64,000 bases of DNA. Source: CAYFWF01 sp964346815 (GTDB lineage Bacteria > Acidobacteriota > Aminicenantia > Aminicenantales > Aminicenantaceae). Within the stretch, counting starts at the first letter, position 1; every line of letters starts with the position of its first letter. A model generated the notes under the pieces. The model was not told the origin of the DNA. It saw nothing but the letters and a program-made list of their open reading frames with translations, and ran no database searches. The position numbers and the translations under genes were made by a program. The stretch lies in contig CAYFWF010000003.1 of assembly GCA_964346815.1 (NCBI GenBank), forward strand, positions 310,001 to 374,000. The letters are read 5' to 3'. Below are positions 50,277 through 58,994 of the stretch, one piece after another.

Positions 50277-50726
50277 TTAAGAAAGTGTTTTTGAAGTGTC
50301 AATCGAGAGAAGCTCAACCTCAAAATCCAATGCCTTTCCGGCCAATGGATGGTTAGCATCCAGTTTGACAAAATTATCATGAACCTCTTTGACTTTTACT
50401 GGAACAGATTTTCCATCTTCATTCATGAGTTGAAGCATCATGCCTTCTTTCGGAGAAATGTCTTCGGGAATCTTTTCCACAGGCATGTCTATCAGAAGAT
50501 CCTCGTTATATGGGCCGAAACCTTCTTCCGGTTCCACAGTAAAATTTTTCTGTTCACCGGTTTCCATTCCGATCACTGCCTCATCCATGGCTTTGATCAC
50601 TTGTCCAGCGCCGACTTCGAACTGGAGAGGCGCACGTTTCTTTGAGGAGTCGAAAATATCTCCGTTTTTAATGCGGCCTGTATAATGAAGTTTGATCTTG
50701 TCTCCTTTTTTTACTTTTTTCGCCAT
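50277..50726 (-). CDS. FKBP-type peptidyl-prolyl isomerase (SlyD-like)
   Basis: A protein of about 149 residues without a signal peptide. The FKBP half-domain opens with GDKIKLHYTGRIKNGDIFDS and continues FEVGAGQVIKAMDEAVIGME. An inserted chaperone-like flap lies at about residues 70-125 (GFGPYNEDLLIDMPVEKIPE), and the fold closes with HPLAGKALDFEVELLSI. This is the SlyD-type arrangement, but without a long His-rich metal-binding tail. It catalyses prolyl cis-trans isomerisation and assists folding. GAGGAG is better spaced for the ATG at 50726 than for the one at 50732. Convergent to the permease. Confidence 0.9.
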   Translation of the reverse strand: MAKKVKKGDKIKLHYTGRIKNGDIFDSSKKRAPLQFEVGAGQVIKAMDEAVIGMETGEQKNFTVEPEEGFGPYNEDLLIDMPVEKIPEDISPKEGMMLQLMNEDGKSVPVKVKEVHDNFVKLDANHPLAGKALDFEVELLSIDTSKTLS

Positions 50727-50916
50727 TTTCATCTCCTCGCATAACTAGACTTATTGTTAGAACACTCCTTGAGGGGGATAATTGCAAAAGAGCGAACTGT
50801 CTTTATTTAACTATATTTACCGATAGGAATCAAGGACAGGTTTTTAGAAATACGAATCATCTCATAATATTCTGTATTTTTTGCACCTAAAATTCCATAA
50901 TAGAGGGGATTTGTTT

Positions 50917-50947
50917 TGTAAACCATTCTGGGGAGTGGCTCGTCTAA
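50917..50947 (+). promoter_or_regulatory. ECF-type promoter, probable autoregulation
   Basis: TGTAAACC and CGTCTAA are separated by 16 bp, the AAC ... CGTC layout typical of ECF sigma factors. It lies 15 bp before the start of the sigma gene, so that gene likely activates its own operon. Confidence 0.6.
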
Positions 50948-50962
50948 TAGGGATAAAAAGAG

Positions 50963-51562
50963 ATGGCAATAAATGATCAAATTCTTATCGACCGCTTCTG
51001 CACCGGAGACCAAACAGCCTTTTACGATTTGGTGGGACGGTACAAAAAAAAGATCTATCATCTCGCTTACGATATCACAGGAGATCATCATGAAGCTGAA
51101 GACATCTCTCAGGAGGTGTTCATGAAAGTCTATGGTGCATTGAAGAATTTCCGCCGTGATGCAAAAATGAGCTCATGGCTCCATCAGATCACGGTCAACG
51201 CCAGCATCGATTCCCTTCGCCGGAAATCCGCAAAGCCCGCAAAGTCCATGGAAGAATTCAATCATGTGAGCACACAGGAGAATGTCATCGTCAGCGGCAC
51301 TCATAGCCATGATCCTGTGCAGAGTACAGAGTCGGCCCAAATCCAAAACCGCATCTCCCTGGCCCTCCAAAAGATATCCCCTAAGGAGAGAGCCGTATTT
51401 GTCATGTGCCATTACAACGGTCTCAAGCTGAATGAAACCGCAGAAATCTTGAACGTCACCATCGGCACGGTCAAAAGTCTTCTTTTCAGAGCCATCCGAA
51501 AACTCCGTAAGGAGCTTTCGCCTTTTTTGAATGAGTATCGAACGGAGATTTCCAATGAGTAA
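50963..51562 (+). CDS. ECF RNA polymerase sigma factor
   Basis: A 199-residue sigma-70 family factor of the ECF group. Region 2 covers about residues 10-85 (HLAYDITGDHHEAEDISQEV, MKVYGALKNFRRDAKMSSWL), and region 4 lies in the last 70 residues (SPKERAVFVMCHYNGLKLNE then TAEILNVTIGTVKSLLFRA). A linker of about 45 residues joins them. It directs transcription of an envelope-related regulon together with its antagonist encoded next. The stop overlaps the anti-sigma start by 8 bp. An ECF-like promoter lies directly upstream. Confidence 0.9.
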   Translation: MAINDQILIDRFCTGDQTAFYDLVGRYKKKIYHLAYDITGDHHEAEDISQEVFMKVYGALKNFRRDAKMSSWLHQITVNASIDSLRRKSAKPAKSMEEFNHVSTQENVIVSGTHSHDPVQSTESAQIQNRISLALQKISPKERAVFVMCHYNGLKLNETAEILNVTIGTVKSLLFRAIRKLRKELSPFLNEYRTEISNE

Positions 51563-52403
51563 ATGCAAAAAATGCCTGCCGCTTTTTCTGGAATACTTTT
51601 ATGGAAAGCTGGATGACTCGAAGAAAAAGTTCTTCGAGGAACACATGTCGGTCTGCGAAAAATGTCAATCCGCATTTGCAGAAATGGAGGCTGTCCTCCA
51701 GTTCACAAGCAAAAGAGTCAGGCCTGAACCTCCGGAGGAATTCTGGGACTCATACGAAAAAAGGCTGGCTCGACGGATTGAAAAAGAGGAAGCCGCCCAG
51801 GTTGACCATGAATCCTTTTGGGAGAAACTGGGAAGGCGATTCAGCGCAGCGCCTAAATGGACCTTTCAAGCCGCTGCTGCCGTTGCCCTCATCGTTATCG
51901 GTGTGTTCATCGGAAGGGCTCTGTTTTCGCCCCAAGTTCCAGGAGTTCAACATGCTTATCAAAGGCCCGATATCGCCATCCCCCAGGAGCCGGAAGCGGC
52001 CCTTATCCAAAGGAGTAAGGACTATATCGAACGCTCCAAACTGATCCTGTTGGCCCTGGTCAATTTCGATCCTTCAGCAGAAGATCCTTATGCCTTGAAT
52101 TTGCCATATCAGAAACAGGTTTCTCAGGAATTGGTCGAGGAGGCCGGTTTTCTCAAAAAAGAACTCGCCGAATCTGACCAGGAAAGACTCGAAAACCTTA
52201 TCGCCAGCCTGGAGATAATCCTTCTCCAGATCGCAAACCTCGAATCTGAAAATGACCTCGATGCTGTTACGTTGGTCAGAGATGGCATCAACACACAGGG
52301 AATTCTGATGGAAATCCACCTCACCGACCTCCGGCTTTCCATGAATAGGAGAGAGAAGCCGGTATCCACCGAACAGCCATCCCATAAACGGAAAACGATC
52401 TAA
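51555..52403 (+). CDS. zinc-finger anti-sigma factor
   Basis: A 282-residue single-pass membrane protein. The N-terminal zf-HC2-type anti-sigma domain carries CKKCLPLFLEYFYGKLDDSK and the H-x3-C-x2-C motif HMSVCEKC. One transmembrane span lies near residue 110 (FQAAAAVALIVIGVFIG). The periplasmic part is helical and ends in a basic tail. It should hold the ECF sigma factor at the membrane until an envelope signal arrives. I prefer the ATG at 51555, which overlaps the sigma stop by 8 bp, over the one at 51531. Confidence 0.85.
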   Translation: MSKCKKCLPLFLEYFYGKLDDSKKKFFEEHMSVCEKCQSAFAEMEAVLQFTSKRVRPEPPEEFWDSYEKRLARRIEKEEAAQVDHESFWEKLGRRFSAAPKWTFQAAAAVALIVIGVFIGRALFSPQVPGVQHAYQRPDIAIPQEPEAALIQRSKDYIERSKLILLALVNFDPSAEDPYALNLPYQKQVSQELVEEAGFLKKELAESDQERLENLIASLEIILLQIANLESENDLDAVTLVRDGINTQGILMEIHLTDLRLSMNRREKPVSTEQPSHKRKTI

Positions 52404-52415
52404 AAGGAGCATAAA

Positions 52416-53993
52416 ATGAATAAAAAAAATAAGCATATTACAGGAGCGGTCTTTATTTTTCTGTTTTTCCTCTCCCTTTTTTCTTGGGCCTCGATGTCCG
52501 GAGAATCCCAGGATGAAGATACCAAAGCCTACCAGCAAGCTTATAACCTCGTGCTGGAGGAAAAATGGGAGGAAGCCAACACCGTACTGACAAAATTCAT
52601 TCAGAAATACCGCCGCAGTGCCTGGGCAGATGACGCCAGCTTTTGGCAGTGTTACACCCGAGAAAAACTGAGTCACCCTCTCGAGGAAATTTTCCAATGC
52701 TACGATCGATTGATCAAAGCCTATCCGGAGAGCAAATGGGTGGACGACGCAAAATCCAGCATGCTCAGAGTCGCTCATCGACTGGCAAAAGAAGGCAAAA
52801 CCAAATACGAAGCTATCATCGAGTCCATGAGAACGGACGAAAATATGGAAATAAAAATGACAGCCCTTTATGCCCTCGAGGACATGGGGGATCAAGAAGC
52901 TCTGGAGGCGGTCATAGCCCTTTATGACAGCACCACGGATAAAAAGATCCAGGCCAGAATCCTGGATATTCTGGAGGATTTCGATCAACCCGAAGCTTTT
53001 GCCAAAGTAAAGGATATTGCCCTGAACAATCCTGATCCTGATCTCCGCCGCAAAGCCCTGGATGTCCTGGAAGACATGCATGGAGAAGAAGTCATGGAAA
53101 TTTTGATAGACGTTGCACGCTCCGATCCTGATCCCAGAATGAGAAAAGTGGCAATCTACGGATTGGAAGACGTGGAGGGCCCAATTGTTATTCCCATTCT
53201 TGCCGAGATCGCCATCCATGAAACAGATGAGAACCTGGCTAAATCTGCTGTCTATGCCCTGGAGGATAGAGAGCCCGATGAACTCATTCCTGCCCTCGGG
53301 AAAATTCTGAATGAATCCAAATCATTGGAAGTCCGGAAAGCAGCACTGATGGAATTGGAAGATGTGGAGGATCCCGCAGCCATATCGTTCCTCAAGGAAA
53401 CGGCTGTGAAGGATCCGAACTTAGAATTGCGCAGAGCAGCCATATATACTTTAGGAGAGATAAAGAGCAGCCAGGCCGTGCTTGCGGCTCTCAAGGAAAT
53501 ACTGGCGGCCAATGAAGACCTGGAACTGCGGAAGGCCGTGCTTTATGCCGCGGAAGAAATTGAGGAATCCGGGACAGCCGAACTCGTTTACAGCATCGCC
53601 ATGGACACCACAAACGAAGAGCTGGCCAGGGCTGCGGTCTATGCGCTGGAGGATCGGCTGGATGAAAAAGATTTGGCAATGCTCTCTGACATATATAAAA
53701 AATCAACATTTATCTCTGTTCGAAAAGCAGCCCTTTATGCAATTGAGGACATGGCAGAAGAAAAAGCTGTCGGCCCTCTCACAGAAATGTTGAAAGCCGA
53801 AAAAGATCCGGAGATGAAAAGGATGATCGTTCGTGTTTTGGGAGAGACGGGAAGCGATGATGCCGTTCCGGTTCTGGAGAAATTGGCTCTTGAAGATACG
53901 GATAAAAAAGTTCGCCTCGAGGCAGTCGATGCCCTGGAAGAGATCGACACACCTAAAGCCCGGGCCGCACTGGTGAGAATCATAAAAAAATAA
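52416..53993 (+). CDS. exported TPR-HEAT repeat protein
   Basis: A 525-residue exported protein. The signal peptide (VFIFLFFLSLFSWA) ends near residue 27. Residues 35-125 look like a YfiO/TPR-type helical region (AYPESKWVDDAKSSMLR). About twelve HEAT repeats follow, many with the phrase A-L-Y-A-L-E-D (for example RKALDVLEDMHGEEVMEILI). It lies 12 bp after the anti-sigma gene with GGAG before its ATG. Members of such trios are presumed to sense or act on envelope damage; that is an inference. The last repeat ends right at the PadR remnant. Confidence 0.85.
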   Translation: MNKKNKHITGAVFIFLFFLSLFSWASMSGESQDEDTKAYQQAYNLVLEEKWEEANTVLTKFIQKYRRSAWADDASFWQCYTREKLSHPLEEIFQCYDRLIKAYPESKWVDDAKSSMLRVAHRLAKEGKTKYEAIIESMRTDENMEIKMTALYALEDMGDQEALEAVIALYDSTTDKKIQARILDILEDFDQPEAFAKVKDIALNNPDPDLRRKALDVLEDMHGEEVMEILIDVARSDPDPRMRKVAIYGLEDVEGPIVIPILAEIAIHETDENLAKSAVYALEDREPDELIPALGKILNESKSLEVRKAALMELEDVEDPAAISFLKETAVKDPNLELRRAAIYTLGEIKSSQAVLAALKEILAANEDLELRKAVLYAAEEIEESGTAELVYSIAMDTTNEELARAAVYALEDRLDEKDLAMLSDIYKKSTFISVRKAALYAIEDMAEEKAVGPLTEMLKAEKDPEMKRMIVRVLGETGSDDAVPVLEKLALEDTDKKVRLEAVDALEEIDTPKARAALVRIIKK

Positions 53994-54002
53994 GATCGAC
54001 GA

Positions 54003-54165
54003 TTTTCCTGAAGAGCCTTAAGAGCCTTGATGCCGGATTGAGTCAACCTGTAATAACGTTTACTCATCCCTCCCAGTTGGGGAGTAGGTTCGCCGTTAAT
54101 AGTCCTGAGATATCCCTTCCTGACAAGTTTCCCAGTCAGATCCAAAATATAGTTATAAACAGAAA
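54003..54165 (-). pseudogene. PadR regulator fragment
   Basis: On the minus strand a stretch reads LTGKLVRKGYLRTINGEPTP then QLGGMSKRYYRLTQSGIKAL, the second half of a short PadR protein including the wing. Upstream the frame is closed by a TGA and the recognition helix is missing. Downstream the frame runs into the antisense of the HEAT gene without a normal C-terminus. It is a broken fifth PadR gene. Confidence 0.65.
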
Positions 54166-54248
54166 GGTTTCAGATTTTCAGAAAAAATTAAAAGGATTGT
54201 ATCTCGAGAGACAAGGATAGGGGAGAAGTGTCGAGAGTGAGAACCGTT

Positions 54249-55019
54249 CTATTTTCTGTTCTTCAGCAGATAGAGTGTGAAGGGTTCGCCTTCCAGCTCG
54301 GTGTATTTGAAGTCGACCGAATCTCCGAACTCTGTGCCCTCGAAGTCGAATGGTTCGTAAAATTTGGCGTATTTGAAATCTGAATCACCCTTGAAGACAG
54401 CATTCCTAAAGTTCACACCCTGCGGAAACTCTGTGTACTTGAAGTTCGCCGTGTCGTGAAACTCCACATTGCTGAAATCGGCTCTTCCGGGAAACGTGGT
54501 GTATTTGAAGTTCGCATCACTGGAAAAAACAGAATTCGCAAAGCTGACATCAGTGAAAAACTCAGTATATTTGAACAGCGCCTCTTTATGATAAGTCGTA
54601 TTCGTGAAATCTGACCCTTCGTGAAATTTGGAATACTTGAATGCTGGTTTCCCCTGGAACTCGCATCCCTGGAAGCTGACATCTTCATGAAAAACAGCAT
54701 TGTGAGTCTCGTTTTTTCTGTCATCGTGGAAATAAGCGATAACATCGCCTTGGAAAGTGCAGTCAATAAAGCTCAGGGGACTCCGGACATGATACCAGAA
54801 GGTTTTTGTGCTGTTTCGGGAGCGGTCGTTGTCCTTGTCCGCCACTTTGTCCTGAAGAGAGGTCAGATCCAGGTCACCGACGATTTCCACACCCCTGTAG
54901 TTGACGGCCTTTCCATCATCGATACTTTTCAGGATGTCTCGAGCATTGACACGGGATTGTGCCAGGGCAGAAACGGAAAGAAACATAAAAGAAAGAATTA
55001 TTGCCGTAGACTTTTTCAT
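54249..55019 (-). CDS. exported pentapeptide-repeat-like protein
   Basis: A 256-residue exported protein with a signal peptide of about 20 residues (IILSFMFLSVSALAQ). Residues 90-245 carry a regular pattern of Phe every five residues with a longer period of about 20, each unit containing F-K-Y-x-x-F (NFKYTTFPGRADFSNVEF, NFKYTEFPQGVNFRNAVF). This predicts a right-handed quadrilateral beta-helix. Function unknown; pentapeptide proteins often bind other proteins. AGGAG precedes the ATG. Confidence 0.75.
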   Translation of the reverse strand: MKKSTAIILSFMFLSVSALAQSRVNARDILKSIDDGKAVNYRGVEIVGDLDLTSLQDKVADKDNDRSRNSTKTFWYHVRSPLSFIDCTFQGDVIAYFHDDRKNETHNAVFHEDVSFQGCEFQGKPAFKYSKFHEGSDFTNTTYHKEALFKYTEFFTDVSFANSVFSSDANFKYTTFPGRADFSNVEFHDTANFKYTEFPQGVNFRNAVFKGDSDFKYAKFYEPFDFEGTEFGDSVDFKYTELEGEPFTLYLLKNRK

Positions 55020-55099
55020 ATTACACTCCTCTCTATAGAAACTCTCATTTAATAAAGACGTTGAGTCATGGAAAAAAGTTTACAAAGGATTCTTTTCTC

Positions 55100-55888
55100 T
55101 TAAGCGCTGCCCAGTTTTTTTACTCTTCGGGCTATTTTTTTCCTGATTTTCCCATAAGAAGGAGGTGGCCCTGTTCTGATTTGTTTGCCATCGATGAACA
55201 GCGCATCAGAAATACCCCATTCCAGGAACACATCTCTATCGAATGTGCGAATCTCTCTAAATGCGACTTTATCACCAAACTGGGATGCGGCTCGCTTCGC
55301 TCTTTCGAAGACCATATTCTGTGCGGTGCACCATCCGTTTATAAAAGAAGTGACTGAAACCTTTCCTGCAATTTTTTCTGGTTTCTTCTTTTGTCTAATC
55401 CAATTTGGCGGAATAGCATCGTCAGTGAAGCGCTTCCATAAAAGAATCGCCATGCCATCCTTGTCCACTCTGGTGTAGCCCCGCTTTTTAAACCATGAGG
55501 CTTTCATCCAGAACGGCCATTTTATTCCCCAGGCGGCTATGCCTTTTGCTCCCAGCGATTTTGCATCGTTTTCTGCCGCTTGAAGCAATGCTTTGCCGAT
55601 TCCTTTTTTCTGGTAGTTTCCTATTCCTTTTTTATGACCGTGAACCCAAATACACTGAATAAAATAGAGATCCTCAGCTAGGGCAACAGAATATTCAACC
55701 GGAACATATTGAACCATGCCACAGACCTTGTCATTATCTAATGCCAGCTTCGCTCGAAGCCCTTTGTCTTTCATTTTCCCGCACCACAACTCTTTGTGGT
55801 TGCCTGCTTCCTTTATTTCTTCAGACCAATCTTCAAGGCAAACAAAAAATTTATCCTGATATTTCTCCGTCAAATCAACGATCTCCAT
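55100..55888 (-). CDS. GNAT acetyltransferase with YoaP-like C-terminal domain
   Basis: A 262-residue cytoplasmic protein. The N-terminal 160 residues form a GNAT fold with the acetyl-CoA-binding stretch KKGIGKALLQAAENDAKSLG near residue 95. The C-terminal 85 residues match the YoaP-type thioredoxin-like module (SFINGWCTAQNMVFERAKRA, ending PPPSYGKIRKKIARRVKK), with one conserved Cys. The acetyl acceptor is unknown. AGGAGGT supports the ATG at 55888. Confidence 0.85.
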   Translation of the reverse strand: MEIVDLTEKYQDKFFVCLEDWSEEIKEAGNHKELWCGKMKDKGLRAKLALDNDKVCGMVQYVPVEYSVALAEDLYFIQCIWVHGHKKGIGNYQKKGIGKALLQAAENDAKSLGAKGIAAWGIKWPFWMKASWFKKRGYTRVDKDGMAILLWKRFTDDAIPPNWIRQKKKPEKIAGKVSVTSFINGWCTAQNMVFERAKRAASQFGDKVAFREIRTFDRDVFLEWGISDALFIDGKQIRTGPPPSYGKIRKKIARRVKKLGSA

Positions 55889-56180
55889 GAATCACACCTC
55901 CTGTGTTGCACCAGATTACTTCACTATGTGTTTTTTTAATAATAACTGCCCTCATGGTGACAGACAAAAACATTATGTCGCTAGCAGAGCATGCTGTCAA
56001 CATCCAGAACTTTATTGCTTACAGTTGGAGACCACGTCAAACCAAGCACAGGCGACAATGTTCCTTCATTAAGAGACCAGATATGTTTTATTGGATCATC
56101 TTATTTCTTGACATTTTTCCGTCAAAGAACTATCTGTATGTTGGCAGCAGTGGAGGAAAAGTGCTTGTAAGGAGGGTATG
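55889..56180. other. intergenic region with sigma-70-like promoter
   Basis: No convincing gene is present. TTGACA at 56108 and TATCTG at 56131 are 17 bp apart and could drive the phosphoesterase operon. The rest contains no repeat or hairpin that I can support. Confidence 0.4.
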
Positions 56181-57467
56181 ATGAAAATCATCATCACATC
56201 AGACACGCATTTCGGGGACGGCACCAGTCAACTGGCTGCGCTGGATTCGAGCGGCAAGCCGGTTCTGGGACCGAAATACCAGGAATTCAGAGAAGCATGC
56301 GGCACGAATAACAACTACCTGGTCATGCTCGGCGATGTGATCGACGTAGCCGTAGAAGACTACAAAGATGCTTACAGCGTGGCCAGAGCCTTTTTCAAAC
56401 AGGTGGCCAAAGACAAAATCACGAAAAAAATCCTTTATGTTCCGGGAAACCATGATTACGATCTCTGGCACACGGTGGAATACCAGACCAACATCATCAA
56501 GCGAATTACCGATCAAACAAAAAAGGATATCTCCCTGTTCAAAATGTCTGTTCCCGCCGTGTTAGACGACAGAGCGGACCGTACTGGTCCAGAGATATTT
56601 TTAGCCAACGTAACGCGCAGACCAGAAGTCAAAAAACCTTACGGCGGATTGTTCTTGGATTTTTTGGTGGACAATGAACTCGAATTCTATGTGGCTTTTC
56701 CCAATGTCTACCTGATAACGGATAAAGAGGAATGCATCCTGATGACTCACGGTCAATATTTTCAACTGTTCTGGTCCCTTTTGAGTGAATACGCTCCTCC
56801 GGTATTCGAGGAGGAACTCGCGATAGGAGAACTCCCGCCCACGATCAAGAACCTGGCTCATTTGAATTTCCCCCTGTCTCAGCTTTCAAGTTCCGGAGTC
56901 GGTCAGGCGGGACCATTATCTGACGTCATCAGAGACATCCAATATGAATTCAAGGCCCACAGGTCGGAGAAAATCATGATATATGTGAACAATCTGGAAA
57001 ACATTCTCAAGAGAGAAAAATTCAAATTCAAGTGGTACAATCCTTCGCACTGGCTCATAAAAATAGGGATTAACTGGGCAAAGGGTCAATTGAAAAAGTG
57101 GATAGAAAAGAGGCCGGAATCGTCCCCCAGGAAGGATAAGGATTGGGAGTATAAGCCGGAGACCCATCGAAAAATGAAAGATTACTACAAATCCAGCAAT
57201 GCAGAAATCGAAAACCTGAACAAGGAGAACGCGCTGATGATTCCTGTGAATCCTAAGATGATGATTTTCGGCCATTCTCACAGACCTATCGGGATAAGAG
57301 AGCCGAACAAGGTGGTTATTCGGCCCTTCGAAGACCAGAGCCAAAATGTGCCGGTGTTCAATACCGGAGGATGGCTCGAGGAGGAAACTGGAGGGCATAA
57401 GCAGTTCAATGGAATAGAGCTGTTCACCTACGAGACAGGGAAGGGGATCGATTCGGTAACGATTTAG
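56181..57467 (+). CDS. calcineurin-like metallophosphoesterase
   Basis: A 428-residue cytoplasmic phosphoesterase with all five family motifs in order: SDTHFGDG, MLGDVIDVA, PGNHDYD, MTHGQYF and IFGHSHRP. These give the ligands of a binuclear metal site. A helical insert of about 120 residues lies between motifs four and five, with a basic, tryptophan-containing part (KFKWYNPSHWLIKIGINWAK). It should cleave a phosphomonoester or phosphodiester; the substrate is unknown. GGAGGG is better spaced for the ATG at 56181 than for the one at 56178. It is the first gene of a three-gene unit. Confidence 0.85.
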   Translation: MKIIITSDTHFGDGTSQLAALDSSGKPVLGPKYQEFREACGTNNNYLVMLGDVIDVAVEDYKDAYSVARAFFKQVAKDKITKKILYVPGNHDYDLWHTVEYQTNIIKRITDQTKKDISLFKMSVPAVLDDRADRTGPEIFLANVTRRPEVKKPYGGLFLDFLVDNELEFYVAFPNVYLITDKEECILMTHGQYFQLFWSLLSEYAPPVFEEELAIGELPPTIKNLAHLNFPLSQLSSSGVGQAGPLSDVIRDIQYEFKAHRSEKIMIYVNNLENILKREKFKFKWYNPSHWLIKIGINWAKGQLKKWIEKRPESSPRKDKDWEYKPETHRKMKDYYKSSNAEIENLNKENALMIPVNPKMMIFGHSHRPIGIREPNKVVIRPFEDQSQNVPVFNTGGWLEEETGGHKQFNGIELFTYETGKGIDSVTI

Positions 57468-57517
57468 CGATACATCCTGCTGATGCAGGACCAATTTTTA
57501 TTTTTAGGAGGGTAACG

Positions 57518-58111
57518 ATGTCGAACCTAACCATTCCCGTGCAAATCGACGATATCAGACACCTCGCAGATTTTCAAAAAACCCGGTGCAACTATTTCCG
57601 TATCGAGTTCTCAGGAGGACCTTTCACCGGAACATTTCCCGTACCTTCTGGCTTAGATGAACTCAGAATTGCGGCTTGGGGGAACTGGGCTGTGCTCACA
57701 GGCCCCACTGTGGGAGTCGATGACCGGGATCTTTTTCTCTCATCTGATTCGATCGGACAGACATTCCTGAAGATCGAGGAAACAGAAGGGCTCTTTTTAG
57801 ACCTGGGCTACATTTGGCTCCCCAATCAGATTTTCGGCATGAAGACTAAAAAAGATGATATCAGAATCGGGGATGTCTACAGACTTTCCACACAGCTTTT
57901 TCAAAAGTGCTACCTTTTTGTGGCGGAAATGATAACAGAAAAAGAATGGCTGTATTATTGTCAATCTTTTTCAAAAGAAATTCATCCATCTCCAGATGAG
58001 ACAGCCGCTTTTCGAAAATGGCGCCAGCAGCAAATTCAACGCTCCTATGAGCGTTATCATCATGAATCTTACAAAGAAAGACGGCTGAGCCCCAAAAGGA
58101 GAACAGAATGA
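57518..58111 (+). CDS. unknown protein between two metallohydrolases
   Basis: A 197-residue soluble protein with no family that I recognise. The N-terminal 130 residues appear beta-rich (YFRIEFSGGPFTGTFPVPSG; AAWGNWAVLTGPTVGVDDRD). The C-terminal 50 residues are strongly charged with many Arg, His and Tyr (RQQQIQRSYERYHHESYKER), possibly a nucleic-acid or protein contact. AGGAGG precedes the ATG. Its stop overlaps the next start by 4 bp, so it is coupled to the metallo-beta-lactamase-fold gene and probably acts with it. Confidence 0.65.
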   Translation: MSNLTIPVQIDDIRHLADFQKTRCNYFRIEFSGGPFTGTFPVPSGLDELRIAAWGNWAVLTGPTVGVDDRDLFLSSDSIGQTFLKIEETEGLFLDLGYIWLPNQIFGMKTKKDDIRIGDVYRLSTQLFQKCYLFVAEMITEKEWLYYCQSFSKEIHPSPDETAAFRKWRQQQIQRSYERYHHESYKERRLSPKRRTE

Positions 58112-58977
58112 AATATCTGAATGTAACACTCATCGATGTGGGATGGGGCGATTCCATTCTCGTTGAAGCTTCTGATATTGACGCCGGCGGCCAAAGACCG
58201 CGTTTTATGCTCATCGACTCCAATGACAATGCTGAAAAAGACTATTGGCCGTCATGGAATTTTCTGCGCAAACACTTCGGTCTGCGCGAGGACGAATTTT
58301 CTGTAACAAAACCTTTCTTCGATGCGGTCATCCTCTCTCATGACCACTCCGACCACGGTTCAGGTTTGAAGCGCATCATGCAAAAGTACGGGACAGAGAA
58401 CTTCTGGTATCCCAAAGTTAAAAAAGACGAGAGCGTGGTTCTGACGAGCCTGCAATCGTATGCAGACCACCCTATGGTTCGGATCGACAATGAGGCACTG
58501 GACAACACGAAGGATATCGGCAGTCTTGGGGACGTCGCCATGGAAGTCCTGTGGCCTCCTCCTGATACAATCGATCCGAATCCAAATAACAATTCTGTTG
58601 TGCTTACACTGGAGTTGGAGGGAGTAGTCTTTCTTCTGACCGGAGATGCAGAGGGTGAGATCTGGGAGCAAATTTCCAACCAGATTCCCTCGAGCACCCA
58701 GGTCATCAAGGTTCCCCATCATGGATCCAGAAACGGCACGATTCATCATGGAAATACTCCGTGGGTGGACAGGGTAAGTAACTTCCCGAATACTCCCTAT
58801 CTGGGTATCAGTTGTCATCCCAACTACCCGAACCGTTTCGATTTTCCGCATAAGGATGTGCTCGATGTGTTCCAACAGAATCCCTTTTCTTACTACCGCA
58901 CGGATATGGACTACCACCTCACTTTTATAAAAAGAGAAGGTGAACAGGTAAAGATCCGGTACTCTCACGAGTCATAA
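58108..58977 (+). CDS. metallo-beta-lactamase-fold hydrolase (ComEC/Rec2-like)
   Basis: A 289-residue soluble MBL-fold protein. The metal site is clear: ILSHDHSDHGSG (H-x-H-x-D-H), LTGDAEGE, and VPHHGSRNGT, the form seen in the hydrolase domain of ComEC-type proteins. There is no membrane part. ComEC-type MBL domains act on DNA or phosphate esters, so a nucleic-acid or nucleotide substrate is possible here but unproven. GGAG precedes the ATG, which overlaps the previous stop (ATGA). Convergent with the next permease, 17 bp apart. Confidence 0.85.
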   Translation: MKYLNVTLIDVGWGDSILVEASDIDAGGQRPRFMLIDSNDNAEKDYWPSWNFLRKHFGLREDEFSVTKPFFDAVILSHDHSDHGSGLKRIMQKYGTENFWYPKVKKDESVVLTSLQSYADHPMVRIDNEALDNTKDIGSLGDVAMEVLWPPPDTIDPNPNNNSVVLTLELEGVVFLLTGDAEGEIWEQISNQIPSSTQVIKVPHHGSRNGTIHHGNTPWVDRVSNFPNTPYLGISCHPNYPNRFDFPHKDVLDVFQQNPFSYYRTDMDYHLTFIKREGEQVKIRYSHES

Positions 58978-58994
58978 GAGAAGAAATCTGAGAA

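Noticed and set aside
52074..53219. 381-codon open frame on the minus strand across the anti-sigma and HEAT genes
   Set aside because: It is antisense to two well-supported genes, rich in Phe, His and Ile from reversed Glu/Asp/Lys codons, has no ribosome binding site and no recognisable motif.
56916..57494. 192-codon minus-strand frame inside the phosphoesterase gene
   Set aside because: Antisense to a gene with all five catalytic motifs; no family resemblance.
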